Origin: JBCCMQ01 sp039026235
Lineage (GTDB): Bacteria; Pseudomonadota; Alphaproteobacteria; Rhodobacterales; Rhodobacteraceae
DNA length: 64,000 bases
Reading direction: 5' to 3'
NCBI GenBank assembly: GCA_039026235.1
Contig: JBCCMQ010000001.1
Location: forward strand, 930,001-994,000
Shown here: piece by piece, positions 56,401 through 64,000 of the stretch
How the letters are laid out: each line of letters starts with the position of its first letter
Numbering within the stretch: the first letter of the stretch is position 1
The notes under the pieces: generated by a model
What the model was told of the DNA's origin: nothing
Databases searched by the model: none
Seen by the model: only the letters and a program-made list of their open reading frames with translations
Position numbers and translations under genes: made by a program

Positions 56401-57624
56401 CGAGAAAACCGCATCGGTCACTGCCGCGGGCAACACGCCCGCGATTACCACAACCGCGTCCTCGAGGGCCGTGATGGCAAGATCGGCGATCTCGGGTAAG
56501 CCGTCGGTATCGATCAGCTCGCCCTGGTCAAAGGTGTCACCGCCATCGGGGATTGGCTGATCAATGGGTGCGCTGGGGATGTCTATGTCGCTGTCTTCAT
56601 CAATCGCCGGATTGAACAGCTCTTGTTCCTGCGCGTCCTCTTCCTGCAGAGGTGCGCTCGACCCGTCGCCCTGATCGACAAAGGGGTTGCCTGCGTCGAA
56701 CCGGCCCAAAGCGGTCTCGTAGGCTGCAAAAGCATCGGCAATAAGAAGACCGTCGGCAGCGTCATCCTCGACTGTCCGGGGCACCTCGCGCGGTTCGCCG
56801 TTTTCCGGCGAAATGATCCATTTCGTGTCGGTACTGGTGATATTGGCGATCAGGTTGCCTTCGAGATCATAAAGCTCGATCTGCCCGACCGTTCCATCAA
56901 GATCGATGGTCAGGGCGACCTCGACCGTCAAGATCCCGCTATCGGTCTGGACATCCACCAACACCGTTGTGCCCCGAATGCCCATGGTCGCCGCAGGTGT
57001 CTTGACCTCCATTTCGCCGGTTTTGGCAACTTGCCCCGCGATAAAGACAAAACCACCTTCGATAAGGCTGAAGGTTGCAGTACTGCCGGACCCGTTGGGC
57101 CGATAGATCAGCTCATCAATGACCATCCGCGACGATGCGGCCAGCGTGAAGGTCGTGCCGTCGGAAAACGTGACCGACAACCCACCGCCAGCGCCGGTTG
57201 CAAGAACATCGTTGGGAAAGATCTTGACGCCGACGGCCAGTGTCTCAACCGTGCCGTCGGTCCGCTGCACCGACGCAGGTCCCTTGACCGCCTCGACCTG
57301 TCCGATAGGCAGCTCGCCCGCCGCGGCCCCGGCCTGGGCATATTGGCCCGGCGTCTCGGGCCCGGCCAGTCTTTCGACCAGATCACCGCGCAGCACGGCA
57401 CCATTTTCTGCCAGAAGATCGGCCGGGACCTGCGTTTTGAAGTAATCGAGCACCCGAATTTCCGACCCTTCGGCTCCGCTCAGGATAAGATCGGGACCGT
57501 CCCGATCGAAATCGGCGGTGAACAGGAATGCCTCGCCCGGAACGACCAACGGATCAGTGCCGCCAGCCTGGATCGCTTGGACAGCGGCGCCCGTCTCAAA
57601 AGTCTCTGTCGCCGGAACCGCCAT
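53500..57624 (-). CDS. giant RTX/FecR/cadherin-like/vWA surface adhesin, type I secretion substrate
   Basis: A 1374-residue (ATG 57624) surface protein. Order (counted from the longer frame start, 4 residues upstream): an N-terminal region with a FecR-like domain (about 118-260; FPNDVLATGAGGGLSVTFSD and TPAATMGIRGTTVLVDV), acidic spacer, then five cadherin/VCBS-like repeats (about 380-858) with S-D-G-S-(F/Y)-x-Y-T-(P/A) and V-N-D-A/S-P motifs. A vWA domain (about 898-1080) has MIDAS DSSGS (905-909). Finally there are Ca-binding RTX nonapeptides (about 1185-1245, GGDDVILGYGGAD) and an acidic hydrophobic end suited as the type I secretion signal. No Sec signal peptide. Its exporter is probably the HlyD/ABC/TolC set at 60117-64000. 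A TTG four codons upstream is the alternative start. Confidence 0.92.
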   Translation of the reverse strand: MAVPATETFETGAAVQAIQAGGTDPLVVPGEAFLFTADFDRDGPDLILSGAEGSEIRVLDYFKTQVPADLLAENGAVLRGDLVERLAGPETPGQYAQAGAAAGELPIGQVEAVKGPASVQRTDGTVETLAVGVKIFPNDVLATGAGGGLSVTFSDGTTFTLAASSRMVIDELIYRPNGSGSTATFSLIEGGFVFIAGQVAKTGEMEVKTPAATMGIRGTTVLVDVQTDSGILTVEVALTIDLDGTVGQIELYDLEGNLIANITSTDTKWIISPENGEPREVPRTVEDDAADGLLIADAFAAYETALGRFDAGNPFVDQGDGSSAPLQEEDAQEQELFNPAIDEDSDIDIPSAPIDQPIPDGGDTFDQGELIDTDGLPEIADLAITALEDAVVVIAGVLPAAVTDAVFSVLSGPSNGTVALSSDGSFTYTPDANFFGTDTFTYQVTDGGGQITTATVTVNVIAVNDAPVGVDQTQTTLEDTVLTGSVTATDVDGDSLTYALAEGAENGTVVLVSDGSYSYTPNPDFFGSDSFTVTVSDGADGVDTITVSLDVTGVNDSPLVEDVSVGVGEDGSDFTVDLAEFANDPDNAPEGLSFSIRSAPERGDVSIDGSVLRFSPNGDFDDLSEGETRDVEIGIDVEDADGDVVEQTVTVTVTGSNDGPVLGAGTDAGSVTEAGTDDGTPSASGQLIATDPEGPISWSGSVAGALGAFLIAADGAWTYTLDQSLADSLAADDTVTETFTAIATDADGATLSQTVTITVTGANDAPAAVDAFVQTEAGETVSGQVVASDPDTGDTQVFTLGDTGPAHGTVIVNADGSFTYTADEDYSGPDSFEVVVTDALGATASATVFVGVERGQFEAPGGQSISVSIITTPTETNPAGSVVIRLSPFDGGNVNLVVALDSSGSIGAAGWEEQKAQVVAALTVLASQFAGSETSIDVQVISYSSAVQATATFDLLTQLDSLVATIEALPFQGALTNWADALSTAETFFDGQPTDEENILYFITDGNPVPSSQPWQAAFESLTNEVANGYSVDVQTFGVGAGYNPVLLDQIDSDGASQQVDSVESLTEAFAATPLFAAELIDFSLTLTVDGADLGEIANESSPELLPVGLSFELALADLDGLEALLGEQNIFSASAVFDVDGDSATTDDQVTLFTSASVSKADAAQSLIGIDGNDLLLGSDLSDSLDGAGGDDVILGYGGADILTPGAGVDAVLAGAGDDVIRVALAEAGDIVDGGAGRDTLELLGAGDVNATALSAIDLSGVEAIDMDNGAANTLALDLADVLGLSDTSDSSLEALLGAALGDSATIYGDDQDTLNLGGDGTNSFQLANGGVGIDDGAGNTIMIYELVGTGDAVLATVGVDADVTVNATAAAV

Positions 57625-57687
57625 GTCGCACCCCAAACGTCACAGGCCAAAGGTCTGCCATCGTTAACCGAATTCACCCCGGACCGG

Positions 57688-57703
57688 AATGAACTGGTTC
57701 ACA
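57688..57703. promoter_or_regulatory. CRP-like half-palindrome in the divergent adhesin/cyclase promoter
   Basis: AATGA, six bases, TCACA on the plus strand (TGTGA-N6-TCATT on the minus). One half is the perfect CRP half site TGTGA and the other matches in part (3 of 5), with the usual 6-base spacing. It lies 64 bases before the adhesin start and about 175 before the cyclase start. A real CRP/FNR-family site is possible but a chance match cannot be excluded. Confidence 0.35.
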
Positions 57704-57878
57704 GTTTACATGGATTTGACCTGTTTTTACGTCGAATTTTGCGCTTGTGCCGCAACGGAACTGCGAATTTGGAAACAAAACAGGGATCGAGCATAGAATC
57801 ACTCAGCGGTTGACCCCGGCCTTTCCGGTGCCTTCTATGCCGAAAACCATCAGATACTTAGGTCAAAAAGCAGAGTTC

Positions 57879-60110
57879 ATGCGCCGCGTTTGGAGGATCT
57901 TTTCCTGGATTGGCGCCGGCCGTTTTGCCGGTTTGATCGTGCTTGGCTTCCTACTTTTTCTGCGGGTGCTTGACGCACCGCCCATTGCGGCGCTCCGCAA
58001 TCAATCCTTTGATGCCTATCAGCAGGCGGTCCCGCGCGATTATCAGCCCCTGCCGGTGACCATCATCGATATCGACGACCCGAGCATTTCGGAACTCGGC
58101 CAGTGGCCCTGGCCGCGGACGCGGATCGCCGAGATGGTCGATCTGATCGGCGCCGACGGCGCAGCCGGCATCGCCTTCGACATCGTTTTCGCCGAACCGG
58201 ACCGGCTGTCGCCGGCAACGGTTGCCGAGGACAACCCGGATCTGCCCGAAGCCGCGCGCAAATACCTGATGAGACTTGCGGACAACGATGATATTCTGGC
58301 CGGGTCCTTCGGCGGTGCGCGGGTGATCCTCGGCCAGACCAGTGTCCGAAGCGCTACCAGCACACCCGTTGACGACACGCCGCCACCGCAGTCTCAACAT
58401 GCGGTTCTAGGGCCCGGACCTGGCAACTTTCTTCTGCGGTTTCCAGAGCTTGTGCAGAACCTGCCCGAACTTGAGGCGGCCGCCGCGGGCCGCGGGGTGT
58501 TCTCGATCAGGCCTGACCCCGATGGCGTCTACCGCCGCGTGCCGATGGTGCTTGAGGTGCAGGGCGTGCTGAGGCTTGGGCTTTCGGCAGAACTCTTGCG
58601 CGTGGCCTCTGGCGGCGCGCCGTTCGCGCTCCGTACCAACGCCGCGGGGATCGATGGCATTGTTGTCGCTGGACAACTGATCCCGACCGACGCCTTCGGA
58701 TCCATCTGGCCCTATCTGACACCGTCGCGACCCGATCGCTTCGTCCCAGCCGCCGACCTTCTGGGCGGGCGCATGCCGCAGGGAAGACTGGCCGGCCACC
58801 TGGTGCTGGTGGGCACATCGGCCATCGGGCTCGAAGATTTCCGTGCGACAGCCCTTGGCATCCCGATGGCAGGTGTCGAAATCCATGCACAGGCGCTTGA
58901 AAACATCCTTGGCGGTTCGCTTTTGATACGCCCCAACTATGCCGTCGCGGTAGAGCTTTCGGCGGTTCTGGGTCTTGGCCTTCTCGTGATTGCGCTGACG
59001 CCCGTTCTGGGCGCCGGGTGGATCATCGTGGGCAGCCTCGGGCTGCTTAGCAGTTACGCCGTGGCGTCTTATTATCTGTTCTGGGCGCACCGCATTCTAT
59101 TTGATCCAAGCTACCCGCTTTTGGCGACCGGATTTCTGGTGGTGCTGCTGACCATGGCCAACTATCTCCGCGAGGAACAACGCCGCCGTCAGATCCGGGG
59201 CGCCTTTGGCCAGTATGTTTCACCGCAACTGGTCGAGCAGTTGCAGAAGAACCCGGACCGGCTGACGCTGGGCGGAGAAATCCGTGATCTGTCCATTTTG
59301 TTCAGCGACGTGCGCGGCTTTACCGCGATCTCCGAGAGGTTCCGCGACAATCCGTCCGGTCTGACTGCGCTTATGAACCGGTTCCTGACCGTGCTGTCGC
59401 AACCCATTCTGGAAACCGGCGGGACGATCGATAAATTCATGGGTGATGCGGTCATGGCGTTCTGGAACGCGCCGCTAGATCAGGATGATCATGCCGGCGC
59501 CGCCTGCCGGGCCGCCCTTGGCATGCAGGCCGGCGTCGACCGTTTGAACGCCGAACGGCTGACTGAGGCCGAAGCGCTGGGAGAGCCGCCGCCCCCGCCC
59601 CTGAATGTCGGCATCGGCATCAACACCGGCTTTTGCGTGGTCGGCAACATGGGCTCGGACACGCGGTTCGATTACACCGCGCTTGGCGATGCGGTGAACC
59701 TTGCCTCGCGCTTTGAAGGCGCGTCGGCCTTCTACGGGCTGCGGGTCGTTGTCGGATCGGACACCGCTGATGCCGTCGGCGGACGGTTTGCCCTGCTGGA
59801 ACTGGACAAGATCCTGGTCAAGGGCAAACGCGAACCCGAGATCGTCTATGGCCTTTTGGGTGATTCCGACCTCCACAAAAAGGTGGAATTTCAGATGCTT
59901 GTGGTTGACAACTCAACGATGTTGGCCAGCTACAGAACGCAAAGCTGGGATCGCGCCATGGCTGCGGCGCAAACGCTCCGCAAACACGGTGACCGTGTCG
60001 GCCTTTCGCTTGATGCCTATGCCTCGGTCTATGAAGATCGGATTGCCAATCTGCGCGCCAATCCCCCCCGTGCCGATTGGGACGGTGTCTTCATCGCCGA
60101 GACCAAGTAA
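57879..60110 (+). CDS. CHASE2-domain adenylate cyclase
   Basis: Membrane class III cyclase, probably making cAMP from ATP in response to a periplasmic signal. The 743-residue form begins RRVWRIFSWIG. Order: N-terminal membrane helix (about 14-30), periplasmic CHASE2 domain (about 45-345; VTIIDIDDPSISELGQWPWP and AFDIVFAEPD), three membrane helices (about 350-440), then the cyclase domain (about 470-650). Metal Asp residues are in LFSDVRGFTAISE and FMGDAVMAFW; Lys in TIDKFMGD and Asp in YTALGDAVNLASR favour ATP over GTP. A C-terminal helical tail follows. Upstream in-frame starts at 57837 and 57747 are possible; none has a strong ribosome site. Confidence 0.9.
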   Translation: MRRVWRIFSWIGAGRFAGLIVLGFLLFLRVLDAPPIAALRNQSFDAYQQAVPRDYQPLPVTIIDIDDPSISELGQWPWPRTRIAEMVDLIGADGAAGIAFDIVFAEPDRLSPATVAEDNPDLPEAARKYLMRLADNDDILAGSFGGARVILGQTSVRSATSTPVDDTPPPQSQHAVLGPGPGNFLLRFPELVQNLPELEAAAAGRGVFSIRPDPDGVYRRVPMVLEVQGVLRLGLSAELLRVASGGAPFALRTNAAGIDGIVVAGQLIPTDAFGSIWPYLTPSRPDRFVPAADLLGGRMPQGRLAGHLVLVGTSAIGLEDFRATALGIPMAGVEIHAQALENILGGSLLIRPNYAVAVELSAVLGLGLLVIALTPVLGAGWIIVGSLGLLSSYAVASYYLFWAHRILFDPSYPLLATGFLVVLLTMANYLREEQRRRQIRGAFGQYVSPQLVEQLQKNPDRLTLGGEIRDLSILFSDVRGFTAISERFRDNPSGLTALMNRFLTVLSQPILETGGTIDKFMGDAVMAFWNAPLDQDDHAGAACRAALGMQAGVDRLNAERLTEAEALGEPPPPPLNVGIGINTGFCVVGNMGSDTRFDYTALGDAVNLASRFEGASAFYGLRVVVGSDTADAVGGRFALLELDKILVKGKREPEIVYGLLGDSDLHKKVEFQMLVVDNSTMLASYRTQSWDRAMAAAQTLRKHGDRVGLSLDAYASVYEDRIANLRANPPRADWDGVFIAETK

Positions 60111-60116
60111 AGGGCC

Positions 60117-61439
60117 CTAGCGTTCGCGCAACGCCTCGGACTGGGCCCGCAAGAGCGGTTTGGCGAGGTAACTTAGAACCGTCTTGCGCCCGGTCTGGAT
60201 ATCGACACTGGCCACCATACCCGGACTGATGGGCAGCGGCGCGTCTTCGGTTCCAAGAAACGCATCGCCCGTGCGCACGACAACGCGAAAGAACTCTTGC
60301 CCCTCGCTGTCCTCAATGGTGTCCGCGCCCAGGCGGACGACCTCGCCCTCCAGTGCCCCGTAGACCAGGTAATCATAGGCGGTGATCTTTACCGACGCCG
60401 TGTCGCCGGGCCGGACGAAGGCCACATCCTGGGGTCTGATTTCGGCTTCGATCAGCAGGCTGTCATCGGCGGGCACAATCTCGACCAAGGGCTGGCCGGG
60501 CTGCACGACCGCGCCGATTGTGGTTGCGTGAAGGGTGTTCACCGTCCCGCGGACTGGCGACACGATTTGGGTCCGCGTAACGCGGTCCCGGGCAGCACGC
60601 AAAGCTTCCTGCGCCACCGCCAGTTCAAGCTGCAGCGTCGCAAGCCGCTGGCGCGCCGACAGAACATAGGCCGACCGCGCTGCTGCGGCCTGGCTTTCGG
60701 CTTCGGCGATGGATGCGGCGAGCCTCGGTTCGCTGGCCTGCCCGATCAACAGATCGCCCTCCAGTTCCGCCAGCCGCGCCTGAAGCCGCAGCAGATCGAC
60801 CTGCGGCGCCACAGCGCGTGCCACCAGATCGGCCGTTAGCGTGACCTCTTGGGACAGTGGCGCAATCACGCCTTCCAGTTTCTCGCGTTCTGCCAGAAGT
60901 TCCGCCAGCGCCGCGCGCCGCTGGGCAAGCTGGTCATCCAGAACCGCAAGCTCACGCGACAGCTGGTTGCGACGCGACAGGAATACGTCGCGCTCGGCGG
61001 CCACGGCCAAGGGGGCGCGCGCCATCAATGCGTCGCTGAAGTCGACATCGGGCCGCATTTCGGCTTCGGCCCGCAGCCGCATCTCTTCGGCCAAGAGCGC
61101 CGCTTCGCGTTCCCGAAGCTCTCCCAGTTGGGCGGCAAAGCCGGTGTCATCGATTTGCAGAAGCGCATCGCCCACATCGACCGTGTCGCCCTCTTCAACG
61201 AAACCGCGGCGCACGATGCCGCCTTCCAGGCTTTGGACAACCTGCACCTGCTGGGACGGGATTACCCGGCCGGTACCGCTGGTGACCTCTTCGATCTCAT
61301 AGGTGCTTGCCCAATAAAAGAAGGCGCCAATGCCCGCGGCGATGACCAAGAGCAGGCCCCAGGGATTCCATCCTGCAGAGGCTTTGTTAGCCTGCGCCGC
61401 GTCGTTGATGAATGCCTCGTCCGAGCCGCTGCCAAACAC
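60117..61439 (-). CDS. HlyD-family type I secretion adaptor
   Basis: Periplasmic membrane-fusion protein linking the ABC exporter to TolC. The 440-residue protein has one N-terminal transmembrane helix (about 23-45, WGLLLVIAAGIGAFFYWAS), lipoyl halves around VIPSQQVQVVQSLEGGIVRR and IVSPVRGTVNTLHATTIGAV, a long alpha-hairpin between them (about 100-285), and a beta-barrel end with SPGMVASVDIQTGRKTVLSYL, the HlyD/LapC signature. The GTG at 61439 sits just after the ABC gene stop with a GGAGTAGGG ribosome site; a longer frame lies inside that gene. Its stop is 6 bases from the convergent cyclase stop. Confidence 0.95.
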   Translation of the reverse strand: MFGSGSDEAFINDAAQANKASAGWNPWGLLLVIAAGIGAFFYWASTYEIEEVTSGTGRVIPSQQVQVVQSLEGGIVRRGFVEEGDTVDVGDALLQIDDTGFAAQLGELREREAALLAEEMRLRAEAEMRPDVDFSDALMARAPLAVAAERDVFLSRRNQLSRELAVLDDQLAQRRAALAELLAEREKLEGVIAPLSQEVTLTADLVARAVAPQVDLLRLQARLAELEGDLLIGQASEPRLAASIAEAESQAAAARSAYVLSARQRLATLQLELAVAQEALRAARDRVTRTQIVSPVRGTVNTLHATTIGAVVQPGQPLVEIVPADDSLLIEAEIRPQDVAFVRPGDTASVKITAYDYLVYGALEGEVVRLGADTIEDSEGQEFFRVVVRTGDAFLGTEDAPLPISPGMVASVDIQTGRKTVLSYLAKPLLRAQSEALRER

Positions 61440-61443
61440 TGCC

Positions 61444-63618
61444 CTACTCCGCCACCTGACGCACCGCCGCCGCATCGCGAAGCCGGCTCAGCACCTCTTC
61501 GCGTGGTCCGTCCAGAACCTTGCGCCCGTTGTCGAGCACGATCATCCGCTGGGCAATGGCGGCAAGGGACGGCCTGTGGGTACAAAGGATCAACCCGGCG
61601 CCGGTGTCTTCGGCGAAAGCGCGCAGACGCTCGGTCACCCGCGCTTCCATGTCCTGATCCATGGCATTGGTGGGCTCATCCAAGAACAGGCACTTGGGAC
61701 GACGCACCAGCAACCGGGCCAGGGCAACACCCTGCCGCTGGCCACCCGACAGCCGTTCGCCCCGTTCGCCGAGGAACATGCCCAAGCCGTCCGGCGCGTC
61801 CCTGGCCAGCCGGTCCACACCGGCCACCCGAAGCGCATCCATCAGCGCGTCATCACTTGCATGGGGCAACCCGATGCTCAGGTTCTCGCGCAGCGTTCCG
61901 GTAAAGATATCTGCCTCTTGCGGCAGATAACCGATCCCCTGGCGCAACTCGGCAGGGTCGTATTGACCAACGGCGATACCGTCGATCAGCACCTGCCCCT
62001 CCTCGACCGGCAGCAGCCCCGCCAGAACCTTCCCAAGCGTGGATTTTCCCGATCCGACGCGGCCCACAAGAGCGACCGTTTCCCCGGGTTCAAGCTCAAG
62101 CGAGACATCGTCCAGGGCGGGCCGTTCAACGCCAGCATAACGCAGGCGCAGGTTCTTGACCAAGATCGCACCGGCGCGCACCTGGGCATCGCTTGAAACC
62201 GTGGTGCCACGGTCAGCCGGAAGCGCCATGAAATCCGTCAGCGTCCGCATGGATCTGAATGCATACTGCGCGCGGAAGATCGTCTGAGAGATCGCCGAAA
62301 GGGGCGCCAACACGCGCCCGGCCAGTATATTCGCGGCGATCAGCCCGCCGATGGTTATCTGACCTGCCGCGACCAGATAGACGCCCCAAAGGATGATGAA
62401 CACGCTGACCGATTGCTGGATCAGCAAAGTGCCGTTGGTGGCCAGACTGGACCATGCGCGCGTGCGGCCCGTAATGCGGTTCGACGCGGCGACCGCGTTC
62501 TCCCATTCGCGCTGCATAACCGGTTCGGCCCCGACGCTCTTGACCGTCTCGATGCCACCCAGGGCTTCGACCAGCACCACATGGCGCTTGGTCGCCATGG
62601 CCTGGGCCTGGGTCGCCGCGCGCCCCAACGGGATCTGGGCCATAAAGGCAAGCACCAGAACCGCCGGCACCGCCAGCAGCGGCACCATCGCCACGGGTCC
62701 GACAATGGTGAACAGGACGGCGATGAAGATGCCAATGAAAAGGAGATCGATCAGCGCGACAAATGTGGCCGAGGCAAAAAATTCGCGCACGACGTCGAAA
62801 TCGCGAATGTGGCCGGCAATGCCCGCCGCGCCGCCGGGCCGGTCTAGCAGGCGCACCGCCATCGCATGGGCAAAAAGGTCTGACGAGGCCTTCAGATCGA
62901 CGCGGCGGCCAATCCTGTCCAGGACACCGCCCCGCACCATGCGCAGCACCAGATCCAGCGCCAGCGCAATGCCGACGCCAATCCCAAGTGTCCAAAGCGT
63001 CACAAACGCCAGGTTCGGAATGACCCGGTCATAGACATTCATGACAAATATCGGCAGCGCCAGATTCAACAGGTTCAGGCAAAGGGCCGCCAGAAGCACT
63101 TGCAACCAGCCGCCCCAGTTGGCGCGGACGGGGCTCCAGAACCAGTGGCGGGCCGACTGGGTCTTGGCCGCCGTTTCAGGGGACAGCCGGGTCGAGGCCG
63201 CCGCTCCGGCCCGCGTGACCAGCAGGATCTGGCCATCGGTCATCCGGCGGAGCATGCGCAGCGGCACGTGCCGTTCAAGCCCATCCTGTTCCAGATCGAT
63301 AAACGTCGCACTGCGCCCGGCCCCAAAGGACGTCAGGATCAGATGTCCACCACCCCTTTTGAACAACACCACCGGCAACGTTGCGGGATCAATCCGGCGC
63401 AGATCGCGCGCCGCCAGCCGGGATGTCAGACCCAGAGCCGACAGCGCCCGCGCCAGGATGCCCGGATCATTGGCGTTACCGCCTTCGGGCAGCGCCGCAA
63501 GGGTTCCCGCCGCTGAGAAGGGCTGCCCATGGTGATCGCAAAGCCAGGCACAGACCGACAGGACCGGTGCCAGCGGGTGCTGCGTGGCCCGCGAGCCAGC
63601 TGCATCCGCGCCGGTCAT
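61444..63618 (-). CDS. type I secretion ABC transporter with degenerate C39-like domain
   Basis: Drives export of the RTX adhesin. The 724-residue protein has an N-terminal C39-peptidase-like domain (about 15-140) without the catalytic Cys at its usual place, as in LapB/RTX exporters that bind but do not cut. Five or six membrane helices follow (about 170-440). The ATPase domain has Walker A GRVGSGKST (517-525), signature LSGGQRQGVALAR (about 619), Walker B CLFLDEPTNAMD and the switch His in CTHRPSL. ATG overlaps the TolC gene stop (ATGA), and HlyD follows, so the order is tolC-ABC-hlyD. Confidence 0.95.
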   Translation of the reverse strand: MTGADAAGSRATQHPLAPVLSVCAWLCDHHGQPFSAAGTLAALPEGGNANDPGILARALSALGLTSRLAARDLRRIDPATLPVVLFKRGGGHLILTSFGAGRSATFIDLEQDGLERHVPLRMLRRMTDGQILLVTRAGAAASTRLSPETAAKTQSARHWFWSPVRANWGGWLQVLLAALCLNLLNLALPIFVMNVYDRVIPNLAFVTLWTLGIGVGIALALDLVLRMVRGGVLDRIGRRVDLKASSDLFAHAMAVRLLDRPGGAAGIAGHIRDFDVVREFFASATFVALIDLLFIGIFIAVLFTIVGPVAMVPLLAVPAVLVLAFMAQIPLGRAATQAQAMATKRHVVLVEALGGIETVKSVGAEPVMQREWENAVAASNRITGRTRAWSSLATNGTLLIQQSVSVFIILWGVYLVAAGQITIGGLIAANILAGRVLAPLSAISQTIFRAQYAFRSMRTLTDFMALPADRGTTVSSDAQVRAGAILVKNLRLRYAGVERPALDDVSLELEPGETVALVGRVGSGKSTLGKVLAGLLPVEEGQVLIDGIAVGQYDPAELRQGIGYLPQEADIFTGTLRENLSIGLPHASDDALMDALRVAGVDRLARDAPDGLGMFLGERGERLSGGQRQGVALARLLVRRPKCLFLDEPTNAMDQDMEARVTERLRAFAEDTGAGLILCTHRPSLAAIAQRMIVLDNGRKVLDGPREEVLSRLRDAAAVRQVAE

Positions 63619-64000
63619 TGCAGCGGTGCGACCTCGGTATTGAATACCGACGCCGGGCGTTGCAACGCGCGCGCTTCGAAATCGGGCAACAGGGTCATAT
63701 TGGCAGGGGCAATTCCGAACATGTTTGCCAGTTTACTCTGTGCGGCGACAAGACGGTACTGATTAAACGACACCGTGCTTGCGGCACTCACTTTCTGGAA
63801 CCGCACGTTGAACAGCGCCCTTTCCGCATCAAGCAGATCCAGAAGGGTGCGCGTTCCGGCAGCAAATTCTTCGCGGTACTGGGCCACGATGCGTTCATTG
63901 GCGGCCTCTTGATCCGTCAGCAATCGCAGACGTGCCAGATCGGCTCGGTGGGCGTGCCAGGTGCGCTCGGCCATTTCGCGGACGTCACGGATGGCGGCGT
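63615..64000 (-). CDS. TolC-family outer-membrane channel, N-terminus beyond window edge
   Basis: C-terminal 128 residues of a TolC-like outer-membrane efflux protein; the frame stays open to the window edge. It shows the family end: ALRLLTDQEAANERI-like helix (RADLARLRLLTDQEAANERI), VAQYREEFAAGTRTLLDLLD with the T-x-x-x-L-L-D-x-x-x-A-E/D motif, the VSFNQYRLVAAQSKLANMFG helix, and a short tail. It is the first visible gene of the type I secretion operon and should complete the channel for the adhesin. The start lies outside the window. Confidence 0.9.
   Translation of the reverse strand, partial: AAIRDVREMAERTWHAHRADLARLRLLTDQEAANERIVAQYREEFAAGTRTLLDLLDAERALFNVRFQKVSAASTVSFNQYRLVAAQSKLANMFGIAPANMTLLPDFEARALQRPASVFNTEVAPLQ

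Noticed and set aside
1..64000. CRISPR arrays, tRNA or rRNA genes, insertion sequences
   Set aside because: No regularly spaced direct repeats, cloverleaf-like genes or transposase frames with terminal inverted repeats were noticed by reading; a dedicated scan was not possible.

Overview
The window looks like chromosomal DNA of a marine-type alphaproteobacterium, most likely Rhodobacterales/Roseobacter-like. The basis is a GC-rich sequence by eye, densely packed operons with ATGA/GTGA start-stop overlaps, an alphaproteobacterial TamA-TamB pair, and an RTX adhesin beside its own type I exporter. The taxon is an inference from protein style, not a search result. No phage integrase, capsid or terminase gene, no transposase, no tRNA or rRNA and no CRISPR array was seen.

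Layout: (1) 1-4888, minus strand: glycogen genes glgP, glgC, glgA (glgA runs off the left edge). (2) 5026-12035, minus: tamB and tamA, an outer-membrane/envelope export pair; TamB carries three long internal repeats. (3) 12655-37509, plus: one compact ~25 kb operon of 18 genes encoding an extracellular contractile injection system (eCIS, PVC/Afp-like). It has sheath, tube, baseplate chaperone, Pvc16-type cap, Pvc15-type AAA ATPase, CIS tube/LysM pair, split VgrG-type spike, gp25, baseplate J-like proteins, gpI-like tail protein, a 1230-residue distal tail/fibre protein, and two eCIS-core (DUF4157) proteins likely to be cargo. (4) 37514-42222, minus: rmlC-rmlB-rmlD-phosphohexomutase-rmlA, dTDP-rhamnose and hexose-phosphate supply for surface polysaccharide. 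(5) 42319-51722, minus: a Ser/Thr kinase, FHA protein, PP2C phosphatase, three dynamin/Era-type GTPases, a roadblock-like small protein and an orphan, apparently one signalling module. (6) 52212-64000: a metallophosphoesterase; a giant FecR/cadherin-like/vWA/RTX adhesin with a downstream cNMP-binding protein; a divergent CHASE2-adenylate cyclase; and a type I exporter (HlyD, ABC ATPase, TolC; TolC is cut by the right edge).

How they may work together: the adhesin and its type I exporter form a surface-attachment locus bracketed by a cAMP-making enzyme and a cAMP-type receptor, with a CRP-like half-palindrome in the divergent promoter. The eCIS would be assembled in the cytoplasm and loaded through the DUF4157 proteins. 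An acidic protein with 13 L-R-R repeats sits in the eCIS operon, and the same L-R-R element recurs in both cargo proteins; this is the most suggestive undescribed feature. The kinase/FHA/PP2C/dynamin module resembles the threonine-phosphorylation switch of type VI secretion, but no T6SS is present here. It is the second strong candidate for an undescribed system.
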